DNA of 64,000 bases from Tritrichomonas musculus. Lineage: Eukaryota > Parabasalia > Tritrichomonadida > Tritrichomonadidae. Location: positions 496,001-560,000 of the forward strand of contig JAPFFF010000033.1 in NCBI GenBank assembly GCA_039105265.1. Direction: 5' to 3'. Under the pieces are notes generated by a model that was not told where the DNA came from, ran no database searches, and saw nothing but the letters and a program-made list of their open reading frames with translations. The position numbers were made by a program, and so were the translations under genes. Positions 53,301 through 62,996 of this stretch are shown in pieces. Position 1 is the first letter of the stretch. Every line of letters starts with the position of its first letter.

Positions 53301-56300
53301 TTTGCTGAGGATGTAATTATTAAGTGTCTTTTTCGGGTTTTCAGAGTATGCTTCCCGAATTCTCTCAGCGTGCAGGCTTGCATTTTTTAAATTCATTTCA
53401 TCCTTAATTAATTCTTCAATAGTTAATTCCAACCATAAAGCACACTGACTGACATTTTCGCCTTTATTTCTCACTTCATCGAGGATAGCTATGGTATCTG
53501 TTGTGCCAAAGAATCTCATCTTGTCTTCATTTTTAATCACGGATAAACTACTAAGGAGTCTTGATTCTGCTTGTCGGACTTGTCTGTTGTCATTCTCATC
53601 ATCACTGTTATTGATAGTGTCAATATCTGCTGCAAGCTTGCGGAGACGATTAATAGTCAGTTGAATGCATGCCAGCTCATCAGTAGATTTATTGATCCAA
53701 CGTTTTTTATACCTTTGAGAGTAAATACGGTTTGGGTCAAGATTTAACTTAACAGCAACATGACATCTCATTCGATGTAAAGCTTCTTCAAACGCACCTT
53801 CGAAAGCTATCCATTTAGTATCTTCGTCAATATCACCTAGCTTATCAGGATTGTATTTTTGTATCAATGGGATAAGTTCACTTTCGAAGAGTTCTGACAG
53901 TCCTGATGTGATAAGCTTGCGTTTTTGTCTGTCAAGTTTAGGAAGGTGAGGTGAACCTCTGAGTTTCGATTCATTATACCATCGCATGGCTAACGCGATC
54001 ATTTTCTGCGTGTTATTCTCATTTAAAATCAAGTCATTAGCCAGAGAGGAAGAGGAGGATTTCTCAACATCATTGGTGAAAAGAACACCGCGTGTTGAAT
54101 CAACTATATTTGACTTTGAGCGGTTCGTCCCACCATTCAGTGGAGATCGAGTTCGAAAATAAGAAATAACTGGAGCACGTTTGACTTTAACTGGCTGGCT
54201 TGAAAGATTCGTACAACGAGTAGGGTTGTCCTTGTAGCTGGGCAGATCGTAGTTTTTACGTAGCTGCTCGTGATATGTGTCTGGAAATGTTTTGGTGTCA
54301 TTATTAGAGTAAAAAGAATCATCATTGTGTTGATTATTTTGTGTGAGATCATTGACGTCTGAGCGTTTATTCCTTTTGGTGAGACTACAATTAGAGAAGC
54401 GATTTATCAATGTTTCTGGTCGATTTCGAAGAGAAGTATTAACTGGAGAAGAACGGTTTGATAGTACATCAAGGGGAGGACTGAGGTCATTGATGCAAGT
54501 TTGAGATAACGAGTTGCTCGAAGGATTACGAACACTATACGCGCTAGATTTAGGAATAGCATCTATCTTTTCGGTATTCTGAGATAGTTTGTTATTCTGC
54601 TGACAGATAGGAGTGACATCTTCAGTGGAGTTAGCTATTGATTTGAGGCAACTGTTATTCTGAGTTTTAAGAAGATCTTCTGGCATATTCTCTTGTAATG
54701 AACAAGGAAACAGAGAGCTTTGAAGAGATGAAGCATTGTCAGAGATGTTAATCAAAAGTTTGGAGTGAGAAGGAATTTGAGGAATGTAACCTGAGTCTTC
54801 TTCCTTGATTGTGTCTTGGGTTGAATATTGATGGTCAGTAATATGTATATTCTCTTTAAAGTTACTGTTTCTGTTCTTAATTAACTCTGGTCTAATATGG
54901 AATTGCAGGCTTGCTTCTTCATTTGTATCATTATCTGAATCCTCAAATAGATTGCGATAAATCTTATCTTGAGTTTTGAGGAGTTCCTTAGTACTAATAT
55001 TATCTCTGAGTTCGTTAACTGCATTCTCAATAAGTTTTCGAGTGTCTGAGATATGTGTATTACTAAGATCGTGTATATTAGACGTAACTGTGAGGGAAAC
55101 CGTGGTTACTTTGTCAATTGAGTCGAGTTGCGTCTTTGAAGGGTGACTATGTGCATAATGATTATTTATAAAGTTAACACTAAGTGGCAATAAACTGTTA
55201 CATGTATTACACTTGTAGAAGTTAATAGCTTTTCCTCTGAAGAGATCGATGAGGGCTGGTGACTTGTTGCTAATGAGGAAGTGTGCTTTGAGGGAACCAT
55301 AAAATGGACCATATCTAAGGACTGCTTGTCGAAAAGTGACATGGTTTACTTCATTGCTACGATCCATGTGTGAAGCAAGGCCGTCCTTGTTTTTGCCAAT
55401 AAAATTGCATCCAGGAACCCTGCAAATGCAGTTCGTATTCATCATTGTATTAAATGATCCATCAGGTTTAATGATAATACAATTGAATGAATCCTCATTG
55501 AGCATTAGGCGAACTGCATAAAGAAGTTCATCATAATTTGCAATGTTTTGATCAACATTGATATTGTTATGAGTCCTAAAATGATCAAAAACCTCAGAGA
55601 TAGATAAAAATGAGGAATTACAGATAGGACAACAATGAAGGTTGTCCAATGACGGCCATTGTGAAGGATCTATACTTCTAAGTATATCTGAAACCTCAAT
55701 TGAAGAGAGATTGTGATTGGTGAGATTTATGCGAGAACAAGTAGGAGCATCTCTTAATCTAGTTAATAGCATTTTGAAATGATCCCCTTCAAAAGATAAC
55801 GCTAACTTGAGGAGATCATTAAAAGTCTTTGCGTCACTTTTGCAATTTGAGAGACCTTCTGGGGAAAATAATTCTAGTGTGTTGTTAAATAAATCATCTA
55901 AAGGATCAGGGCAATGTAGAAAGGAACTGTCGGAAGTGGGAACCACGGCATTAACATTATTATTATCAGGATAATCATTGTGACATTCATATTCATTAGA
56001 AGGGAAGACCATTGGCGATTCAGTTTTGTCATTGACACCAGAGATATCATTCGACTGAATATCATTCTTATCAACAATATCAACGTCGTCTATTACATGT
56101 TTGTTATAAGGGTTAGGACAACAAGTGTGGTTGATAACTTCTGGAGAATATTGATCATCAAATTTAAATTTGAGAGTAATTGTGGTGATTGCGTTCTCTC
56201 TATCACCAGTTTTGATTTTGTGAGCTTGAGCAATGTGGTCTTTGATATTCATAGAGTTGGATGTAATATAGTCACAAAGGCTACAAGCCCACATTTCACC

Positions 56301-59300
56301 TTCTCCTAAGAATTCACCGATTGTGGGAACGCGGTTTAAATCAATAATCCATGATTTGAGAGTTCCCCAAAATCTTCCCAAGTTTTCGATACGTTTAAGG
56401 AAAGCACCGTGTCCCTTTCTGTGTGTACGAATATTGCAGTCTCTTTCTGTCGCATATCCGCAGCCAGGTTTGTGGCAGTAAAGCATCTGTTTCTCTGGTA
56501 ATCTGACATTTCCATTCTCCAAGTCATATATGGTTATAATATCACGGTGTGCCAGGTATGCGACAGTGTTTATCAACTCATCCCTGCATCTGGCCACCGG
56601 AACCTTGTGAGCACTTGAGTAATGAACTCTGACTTGACCTTCAGTTTTGCCCACATATGAACATTCATCGACAAAGCAAGAATTGATAGTGAACTTCGGC
56701 CAAACAGTACTACTCTCAATGAGGTCGAATATTGACGATTCCATTGAGATCGGTGAGTCTAAATGAGGAAGGTGGCAGATCTTAAGTTCATCTAGCATAT
56801 GTTTCGTATCATCATCGTCAATGCACTTTAAGCAATTAATGAGATTATGTAAAAAATTATTTTGAGTATTTTGTAGCGGGAGAGATGAGTTGAGATTAGA
56901 AGAGTAATTCAAATCTATTCTGTTATTATTAAAGGTTAAGTTCTCATTTGAGGAAGAGGCAAGACTACATTGATGGTTTTCCAGGAGATCATGAGTGACT
57001 CCATGCTGTGGATAAGAGGGATTATCAATTAGAGCGGGAATATCAGAGAAAGGAACGTTCCAAGTATTATAGATAGAGGAAGGATAGTGTAAAGTCGAGG
57101 AAGAAAAACTGGAGTCAGTATCTTCTTCTGAGGAAGGAAGTTGAAATGTTTCAATATCATCCATTGGAGGTAAAGCCTGTTGGCTATTTGTAGATATTTG
57201 TATCGGCTGATTGGAAAGAGGTGATTCTTCATCATCTGAAAAGTAATCAGGGAAGAGTTCCAAAAATTTGTTCCGAATTTCATCTGGTGAGTGGTTCGTA
57301 AATTGATGAGCAATGAAATCCCAATTAGATCCGTGAGATTTGAAAAGAGCAATTAAATGTTCAATATCCGTTTCGTTCCATTTATTCATATCCTGAACAA
57401 TTAGTGAGTGGTTTGGATAAGATAGCTTTAATGCTGGAGATTCGTCTGAAGAATCATTGGCCTTGGCGCTCTGATCTGGTAAGAAATCACAATTATATGA
57501 TCTATCAAGTGAGCTACCAGTTGAGGTTGACATATTAGAATCTTGAAAATTAACAATAGCAGATGAGGAGACAGATGAGAGATTATTAACCTGGTTCAAA
57601 GGAAAGTCCTCATAAGGAGGCTGTTGATGTTTGTTAAATGAATGGATTGACAAATCTTCAGAATTAAATTGTTGATAATATACTGGTTCAACTTTTGGCT
57701 GATCTTCCTCATGAAGAGTCTGGATAAAATTAGTCTGATTATTACAATGATGATTATTGATAATTGTTTTAGTTTGAGTCTCAGGAGCTTCGTAGTCTGA
57801 ACAGATGCTTTGACATCTCGAACGTATATTTGCAGGTGTGTGATTAGGAAACCATTTATATATTGCCTTCCATTGAGGACCAATTGAGCTGAATAGTTTG
57901 AGAAGGATTACATCATCTTCAATCGTCCATTTTGGAGAAAGAATTATATCAGACAGATAGTTGAAGTATCTGTCACGACACGATCTGGGAGACTTATTTA
58001 TATGTTTTCCAATTTCTGACCAGTCAGGAATCACATCTGAAAGAACTTTTTCTTTGATGTATTTATCATCTGATTCTGAAAATTTAGAATTGCGAAAACG
58101 AGGGGGAATAAGTTTAGCTTTTCCTTGCTGATATGATTGATCATTGTTTGAATCAATATTATTATTATGATTTGGAAATATTTGAACTTCTTTTGCAATT
58201 TCATTAGACTGCTGTAAAACATCGAACGAAGGATTAATATCAGCATATTCGAATTCTGTGGATTTATAATTATTTTCATCAATAGAGTTAAAAGAGTCAA
58301 CACTATCAGAACGATTAAAGGTTTGACAAATTTCCTCATCTTCATTAGAAATTTGTGAATAAGGATCTATAATTAATCCTTTATCAATCTTCTCTTTAAA
58401 TGTTAAGTTTTGTCCTTCTAGTTTGCTTAATGATAAAATCTGGTAATTTGAATAAATGATTTCTTTACTTCGAGGATCAAAAGTAACATAAGTTCGTTTT
58501 GTATTGATTGTTGGGTCAGAATGTTTAAGATATGATGTCTTTTTGGAGTAATTTGAAGAATCAAATATATCGTTTTGATTATCTTTAGTATTACAAGATG
58601 GTGAGGGTAAATGATCTTTAGATGATTCATGCTGATGGTTTATATTAGGTTTCTGGCTTTGTTTATTTGAAGATTGATTGTGAATGGATAACTCATGAAT
58701 AGGATTAATTGAATGAGGATGAGTTGGTAGATTTTGGATTGAATAATTATTGGATAAATGATCTTGATTTGATTGCTCGTGGCTAGATTGATCAGAATTT
58801 GATTGATCTTGACCTGGAAGGTCAAGGCATGAACGATTAACACTAATTGGAAGATTGGTGATTGATTGATCAAAATCTGATTGATTACCAGATGTTTGAT
58901 CAGGAATTCGTTGCTTTTGGGTCATTTGATTATCAATAGAATGTTCAATGCTTGGATGATCAAGAATAGATTGTTCTTGAATTGATTGCTTATGATTGGA
59001 TAGGTTGTTATCTGCTTGACCAAGGGATAATCTCGTCTTAATTGATTGATTATCAATTGGTTGTTTAAGAATTGATTTATTGTTATTTGTTCGATCAATC
59101 GTTTGTTGTAATTGTATCAATTGATTACTAAACGATTGCTCATGATTTAAGTGATTAGGGTTTGAAACATTATTTGTTAGTTGAACGGGAAATTGTTGTT
59201 TTTGAATTAGTTGATTATCATTACGTTGAATGAGAATTGATTGATTTTGATTTGATTGATTATGAATCATTTGATTATCAACTGTTCGCTCAAGACTTTG

Positions 59301-60161
59301 ACGTATTGTGGATGATTGATAACTGAATGATTGATCAAGGTTTTGTTGATTGAGATTAGATTTTTCTAGAATTGACTGAATTGGGATTGATTGATTATTA
59401 GTTGATTGAATCTGAGTTTGTTGTGTTTGGATCATTTGATTGTCATCTGGTTGAATGAAGATTGATTGATTTAGGTTTAGATAATTAAGACTTGATTGAT
59501 TATTACTTAATTGAACTGGAGTAGGTTGCATTTGAGAATGATGTGAATGCTGCGACGATTGCGATTGCTGCGAAAGTTGTATAGATCGAGATTGTTGTGA
59601 ATGTTGAATTGAATACTCACAGTCTTCAAAAGAGGCTATATCATTGAAAAAGTCATTACTTAAGAACGAATTAGTTGCTTTGTAATTGAAATCCTCATCA
59701 TCATCACTTATCGAAGAAGAATCAGGGTCTGAAATTTCGTTAGAAATAAGAACATCAGGATCGTCAACAATTTTAAGTTTAATTTTGTCATTAAATGAAA
59801 GGTCTTGGGACTCTAATTTCCTGAACGAAAGATTAAAATATTTATGATAAGAAATAGTATTATGTTTTGGGTCAAACGTAGTATAATATTGTTTTTTGCA
59901 TAAATATTGATCAGAATTATTTGATAAATTGTTAAAAATTTGGAAATTTGTAGGGGAAAATATATCGTTATAATTTGAATTTTCAAAAGTATGGATATCA
60001 TTGAGATTGTTATAAGGTAAAGAATGAGATATTTGTGGTGAGTTTGAAAAATTTGAGGTTTGGTCGGAGATATTTTGAAGATTAGAAATAAAATTTTGGT
60101 GAAAGTTAGAAAAATTAGCATGGTTAGAATCCTTGTCTGGAGCTGAATACGAATATGCCAT
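50334..60161 (-). CDS. LINE polyprotein, copy 3
   Basis: The 3275-residue frame from MAYSYSAPDKD is fully open and has the domains described for copy 1: duplicated FDP motif domain, Gln-rich region, three Myb/SANT repeats, two zinc-finger triplets, RT with YADD, Cys-His knuckle and PD-(D/E)xK endonuclease. The frame is also open upstream through the antisense-free tRNA region to 60317, but that extension is a translation of the tRNA gene and not a real N-terminus. A scatter of amino-acid changes relative to copies 1 and 2 leaves every catalytic motif unchanged, consistent with a functional enzyme. Confidence 0.92.
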   Translation of the reverse strand: MAYSYSAPDKDSNHANFSNFHQNFISNLQNISDQTSNFSNSPQISHSLPYNNLNDIHTFENSNYNDIFSPTNFQIFNNLSNNSDQYLCKKQYYTTFDPKHNTISYHKYFNLSFRKLESQDLSFNDKIKLKIVDDPDVLISNEISDPDSSSISDDDEDFNYKATNSFLSNDFFNDIASFEDCEYSIQHSQQSRSIQLSQQSQSSQHSHHSQMQPTPVQLSNNQSSLNYLNLNQSIFIQPDDNQMIQTQQTQIQSTNNQSIPIQSILEKSNLNQQNLDQSFSYQSSTIRQSLERTVDNQMIHNQSNQNQSILIQRNDNQLIQKQQFPVQLTNNVSNPNHLNHEQSFSNQLIQLQQTIDRTNNNKSILKQPIDNQSIKTRLSLGQADNNLSNHKQSIQEQSILDHPSIEHSIDNQMTQKQRIPDQTSGNQSDFDQSITNLPISVNRSCLDLPGQDQSNSDQSSHEQSNQDHLSNNYSIQNLPTHPHSINPIHELSIHNQSSNKQSQKPNINHQHESSKDHLPSPSCNTKDNQNDIFDSSNYSKKTSYLKHSDPTINTKRTYVTFDPRSKEIIYSNYQILSLSKLEGQNLTFKEKIDKGLIIDPYSQISNEDEEICQTFNRSDSVDSFNSIDENNYKSTEFEYADINPSFDVLQQSNEIAKEVQIFPNHNNNIDSNNDQSYQQGKAKLIPPRFRNSKFSESDDKYIKEKVLSDVIPDWSEIGKHINKSPRSCRDRYFNYLSDIILSPKWTIEDDVILLKLFSSIGPQWKAIYKWFPNHTPANIRSRCQSICSDYEAPETQTKTIINNHHCNNQTNFIQTLHEEDQPKVEPVYYQQFNSEDLSIHSFNKHQQPPYEDFPLNQVNNLSSVSSSAIVNFQDSNMSTSTGSSLDRSYNCDFLPDQSAKANDSSDESPALKLSYPNHSLIVQDMNKWNETDIEHLIALFKSHGSNWDFIAHQFTNHSPDEIRNKFLELFPDYFSDDEESPLSNQPIQISTNSQQALPPMDDIETFQLPSSEEDTDSSFSSSTLHYPSSIYNTWNVPFSDIPALIDNPSYPQHGVTHDLLENHQCSLASSSNENLTFNNNRIDLNYSSNLNSSLPLQNTQNNFLHNLINCLKCIDDDDTKHMLDELKICHLPHLDSPISMESSIFDLIESSTVWPKFTINSCFVDECSYVGKTEGQVRVHYSSAHKVPVARCRDELINTVAYLAHRDIITIYDLENGNVRLPEKQMLYCHKPGCGYATERDCNIRTHRKGHGAFLKRIENLGRFWGTLKSWIIDLNRVPTIGEFLGEGEMWACSLCDYITSNSMNIKDHIAQAHKIKTGDRENAITTITLKFKFDDQYSPEVINHTCCPNPYNKHVIDDVDIVDKNDIQSNDISGVNDKTESPMVFPSNEYECHNDYPDNNNVNAVVPTSDSSFLHCPDPLDDLFNNTLELFSPEGLSNCKSDAKTFNDLLKLALSFEGDHFKMLLTRLRDAPTCSRINLTNHNLSSIEVSDILRSIDPSQWPSLDNLHCCPICNSSFLSISEVFDHFRTHNNINVDQNIANYDELLYAVRLMLNEDSFNCIIIKPDGSFNTMMNTNCICRVPGCNFIGKNKDGLASHMDRSNEVNHVTFRQAVLRYGPFYGSLKAHFLISNKSPALIDLFRGKAINFYKCNTCNSLLPLSVNFINNHYAHSHPSKTQLDSIDKVTTVSLTVTSNIHDLSNTHISDTRKLIENAVNELRDNISTKELLKTQDKIYRNLFEDSDNDTNEEASLQFHIRPELIKNRNSNFKENIHITDHQYSTQDTIKEEDSGYIPQIPSHSKLLINISDNASSLQSSLFPCSLQENMPEDLLKTQNNSCLKSIANSTEDVTPICQQNNKLSQNTEKIDAIPKSSAYSVRNPSSNSLSQTCINDLSPPLDVLSNRSSPVNTSLRNRPETLINRFSNCSLTKRNKRSDVNDLTQNNQHNDDSFYSNNDTKTFPDTYHEQLRKNYDLPSYKDNPTRCTNLSSQPVKVKRAPVISYFRTRSPLNGGTNRSKSNIVDSTRGVLFTNDVEKSSSSSLANDLILNENNTQKMIALAMRWYNESKLRGSPHLPKLDRQKRKLITSGLSELFESELIPLIQKYNPDKLGDIDEDTKWIAFEGAFEEALHRMRCHVAVKLNLDPNRIYSQRYKKRWINKSTDELACIQLTINRLRKLAADIDTINNSDDENDNRQVRQAESRLLSSLSVIKNEDKMRFFGTTDTIAILDEVRNKGENVSQCALWLELTIEELIKDEMNLKNASLHAERIREAYSENPKKTLNNYILSKANPECSINEELLYDFFSKSFYKEEDEFIPDDENGLFALSSCFSEEDKNEFIKYIENRDLIENVIESRKYESAAGPDALDYSIYKLAKTKAAEFIRLIIQITNSRARVPQSWKCSIMRLIYKKGDPSLPENWRPISVSNALYRIVSCVWARAINSFNIRNHIFSPQQKGFMEGINGCSDNSAIISEIFYDAMRSHKSVFITALDFKNAFGSVPHALIIDCLKKKGFPKLFVHLIDNVYTGSTTNIMTSKFTSRDICINRGTKQGCPVSPLLFNLCLEPLFKAINSINAEDGYTVSMNGERARFSIMAYADDILLIANSRNGMERMLETCNRFCDFTKMTLAPTKSCSFGYEWIFNSRRGLFSGFNICGEEIPFVGLEESIRYLGTPISARKCAKIKTSAEYFVKAKNKIEKIIQSDLMIVQKIHAIKTFIIPSLDFILENGQMKLSHVNKLDQFISSQINKIIGANIPRAVKHASWKDGGLSIPSLREKADVGRVKALIRMITNSDPNIRLLIYSAINNERIKRNIPVASNDEKHSFFNWSSSHTTTERKGTNSIVKRARKSLKTLNLELTNECNDDDEFINSTLDNSELNAFKLMDTETNKDVIFQSSKNISLFLTNQRRSRWNAAITSPSMHLHAFYSLKDNPLSSEFLIKQHYPMNDTIVKFAIKARTNNLGTPEFDELINGKEHTPCPNCLKHGKSCIQSLSHILNGCICKYPEYTGRHNRIQSIIVQHVKELPDVEEIYTDNSIHLPGIPEELARLRPDIIAWIKNRSKCIIIEISIPYASKQWNADTLETAYNHKMNKYSSLITFIRNQGINVVYGAVIVSSVGAVYQESIKDINRIFIDRKKCKTIIKRLAINAIIGSLDVWNHNTKANSNPALAITQNMSGPSLVEIKALEDNNGVSSEVIHTFNNKPVSLDTSNIIPSSIQVSINGRTLNSSEYFFKSSSDDDMLSENDYLSDKDFSDLSEYGSETSIGYNLDNSAIQSP

Positions 60162-60190
60162 TAAAAAGCGAAAAGGTAAAGGAGAAAAAA

Positions 60191-60202
60191 TAAAAAAAAA
60201 TC
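60191..60202 (-). terminator. RNA polymerase III terminator of the tRNA gene
   Basis: Directly after the discriminator base the minus strand reads GA followed by nine T, a strong pol III stop. It also forms most of the short leader of LINE copy 3. Confidence 0.75.
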
Positions 60203-60275
60203 TGCTTTGGGCGTGACTCGAACACACGACCTTAGGATTATGAGACCTACGCTCTACAGACTGAGCTACCAAAGC
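60203..60275 (-). tRNA. elongator tRNA-Met (anticodon CAU)
   Basis: It folds into a complete cloverleaf of 73 nt with no intron. The acceptor GCUUUGG pairs with CCAAAGC, followed by discriminator A. The D stem is GCUC/GAGC. The anticodon stem-loop is UAGGU-CUCAUAA-UCCUA with anticodon CAU. The T arm is GUGUG-UUCGAGU-CACGC. The U31-U39 mismatch is also found in other eukaryotic elongator Met tRNAs. A-box (TAGCTCAGTCTG) and B-box (GTTCGAGTC) promoter elements are present. CCA is not encoded. It is the target of the neighbouring LINE, and its last 15 nt are repeated at every array junction. Confidence 0.95.
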
Positions 60276-60434
60276 CATCTGTCTTTTGAATCTCTTATAC
60301 TCATTTAATAAAAACAAGGATTTTTTGTGTAAATAAGAACAAATAATGTTTGATTAGAAGTTTCAGTTCAATCAAAAAAGATAATGAAAATAAAATGAAA
60401 TACGTTATTAATAAAAAAGCAAAAAGATAAATAC
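60276..60434. other. short intergenic region
   Basis: AT-rich DNA between the tRNA 5' end and the 3' end of the next gene. No further feature seen. Confidence 0.5.
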
Positions 60435-62996
60435 TTAAAAATCTTGTTTAATTACTTTTTCTAAATTACCAGCTTCAACGACCACCTCAATCTCTCTTAT
60501 ATTTTCAGTTTCCTTTATTGTGTAATTGGTTCCTTCTCTAATTGAATCAATCAAATTAACAACTTTTTCATCGTTCTTTGGCGAATATTTTTTGAAAATA
60601 TTTTTCAGAGCTTCTTTATCAATTTCAATTTGATTTTCCAATATTGAACTATTTTTATTAAAAACATGAACAATAGCATCTTTAGGATACAAAGCCTTAA
60701 TTATATCAAAAAACTCATTCCTCAAAAAAGAGTCGTGGCTATCTTTCATTGATTTCTTTTTATCGCTTGGAATAAAGTCAGCTTTTTGAATGAGTGCTGT
60801 CAAATATTCAATGCTATTGAGAGAACTTTGTTTTAATTCTTGAATAAAAATGTCTTCATTTTTTTTAATTATTCTATTTCTGATATCATCCAGAATCAAA
60901 TTGCATTCTTGAGTGAATTCAATATCAATTGATGGACGAATTTTAATCAATTCTTTATTTAATTTAATTGTCAATGACAAATCATTCAATCCATCAAGAT
61001 TGTTCTGCTTTAATTGACGAAATCTTTCATGGATAAGTTTCTTTAGTTTTGGTTTCCATTTATTTCTGCTTTTCACTTTAACGTACGAATTTGTTAAGTC
61101 AGAAATTTGAATGAAGTCAAAGTTACAAAACGAATCACGAAAACTGGAATTATTTTTTAATGCTGCTTCGTTCAAAGACGTGAGAAAACATCTGTAAGTA
61201 ACAGGCATATTTATGTTGATATAGCAAGCATGATAATGAAGATCATTTAATTGTTGAAAACTGTCAAAAAAAGCATTTTCGTTCATATTTTTGAGAATAT
61301 CAGATTGAACACAATCATCGTTAAAAAGAAGGATTAATTCATGTTTCTTTTCAAATATATTAAAATTAATCAGATCATATAAATGATCATTTAAATCTTC
61401 TTCTTGTTCTTCATTATTTTCAAACTCGTCCCCATCGGAGCTGAAATCTGTGTCTTCATTTATTTTACTAACAGATTTCAACAAATCAATTTCATTTGTT
61501 GAATTCTTTTTAATTTTCACAGCATCTGAATAAGATCTTTTCAAGTTATTTAATTTCTTTATCAAATTAATCTGATCGTTATAATATTTTTTATTCAAAA
61601 TTACAATCTCAACGTCAGAAATAATTGAAAGAAAATGATAAATTTTCAAAATGATTGAATTGATGTTATTTATCTCTCTGTTTGGAACATGCAAAAGCAA
61701 GAAAAGTGGTTTAATAGTTTGTTTTTCTTGTGATGAAAAAGTTATCTCATATTCAAGTAAAGATAAAGGCTTATCTAATAATGCATAAATGTAAATATCA
61801 TCATCACTAAGGTGAGGGAAAGTGAATGAAATCAAATTTGAATTGAGTGAAACTAAATCATTTTCAAATGAATTCAAAAAGAGAATAAACGATAATTTTG
61901 GATTCAATTTATCAAGCAATTTGTCTTTTACTAATTCATTGATTCCTTTAGTATTTTTCTCCCATTTCCCAACTTTTTCATTATAAACAAATAATTTATA
62001 AAGCTTTAATTTTGAATTTTCTTTTGGAATCGAATTGAATAAATTTGCTTCACTTTTATTTGATGTGTTCAATTCAACATTTTTTGTGTAATTTTTAATG
62101 TTAGAAATCCAAATTTCTTGTTCTGATTGATTTTTAAATAAAATTCCATTATCAATTGTGTACATGTCATCAATTGTATTCCAGTATTTTTCAGGTGTTT
62201 GATATTCAATTGATGAATGCTTTCTTAATCTAAAAGCTTCTTTCAATTTCAACGATTGCTTTATAAAACGTTGATTGAATGTTTCAGGTTGATTCAATTG
62301 CCTTTTATCTTCAAAAATTAAATCATCTTGATTTTCAACTGAAGAAAGACAATTCTTATTAAGAAAAGAATTAAATCTTCTTTTCTGCCTTATCAATGAA
62401 ATATTCTTAGCAATGATGCTTTGTGCAATGTATTTATACTTCGGCACTTTGATGCTTCTTATTTTTCTAATTGCAATGAGCAAACATTCATGCATATGAT
62501 ACTTAAAGCTCTGATTATCCAAATTATTAAAAATGATTTGAAGCTGATAAAAGCCAATTTCAGGATTAATCAAATCATTCTTATTCAATTCATTAATACC
62601 TACATTTTCATAATATTTAGAAACAGTCTTTTTCACTTTCAATGCAAAATGAGTGCTTCTTTCACATAAGAAATAAACAAGCGCATCGAATGTACTTTTC
62701 AAAGACAACATGTTTTCCATTTTATATGGATCCTTTTTAGCATTCTTCATTAATTTAAATGCTGTATAAAATACATCACCACGTCTGAGATTACCAAAGA
62801 TGATTGTGGCACATCTTTCGGTTAGTTCTTCCTTTGATTTCTTCAGAAAGAAGACATTCAAAAAGTTTGTATAAAACGTTATTGACGATACAATCAACTT
62901 TGGATCATTGAAATTGAATAGTAAAATGTCAAAGATCGGATCTTTTGAACTCAAATATTTGATCACTTCATTTGTGATGTCAACAAACGTCTTCTT
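60435..62996 (-). pseudogene. C-terminal part of CH-domain gene, downstream of an in-frame stop
   Basis: The frame is open for about 853 codons and begins right after the TAA at 62997-62999, in the same frame as the calponin-homology gene (reading KKTFVDITNEVIKYLSSKDP and on). There is no good start codon near its beginning (GTG at 62966). The protein is mostly helical, with an acidic Glu/Asp patch (SSDGDEFENNEEQEEDLNDH) near the middle. I recognise no domain. The long open frame without other breaks suggests either a very recent nonsense mutation, stop readthrough, or an assembly error. Confidence 0.6.

Larger units (their letters stand above)
29921..60202 (-). repeat. head-to-tail array of three giant LINE copies
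   Basis: The same 17-nt junction TCTGCTTTGGGCGTGAC (first base pair changed in the oldest flank) recurs at 29921, 40014, 50107 and 60201. This gives periods of 10093, 10093 and 10094 nt. The three units are almost identical along their whole length, all on the minus strand, and separated only by the tRNA-Met 3' fragment. Confidence 0.95.
50124..60202 (-). mobile_element. R2-type LINE, copy 3, next to the intact tRNA gene
   Basis: A full-length copy whose 5' leader directly follows the complete tRNA-Met gene on the same strand. It differs from copies 1 and 2 at more sites than those differ from each other, for example YHKYF, NSPQISHS, KLSHVN and KQHYP. So it is either a separate insertion or the more diverged branch of the array. 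Confidence 0.92.

Noticed and set aside
29921-60202. Retrovirus-like or LTR element as an explanation of the long repeats
   Set aside because: There are no long terminal repeats, gag, protease or RNase H/integrase; the RT is of LINE type with an R2-like endonuclease.
60162-60317. An extra 52-residue N-terminal extension of LINE copy 3 (MFLLNEYKRFKRQMALVAQS and on)
   Set aside because: It is a translation of the tRNA-Met gene and its flank; the other two copies lack it and start at MAYSYSAP.
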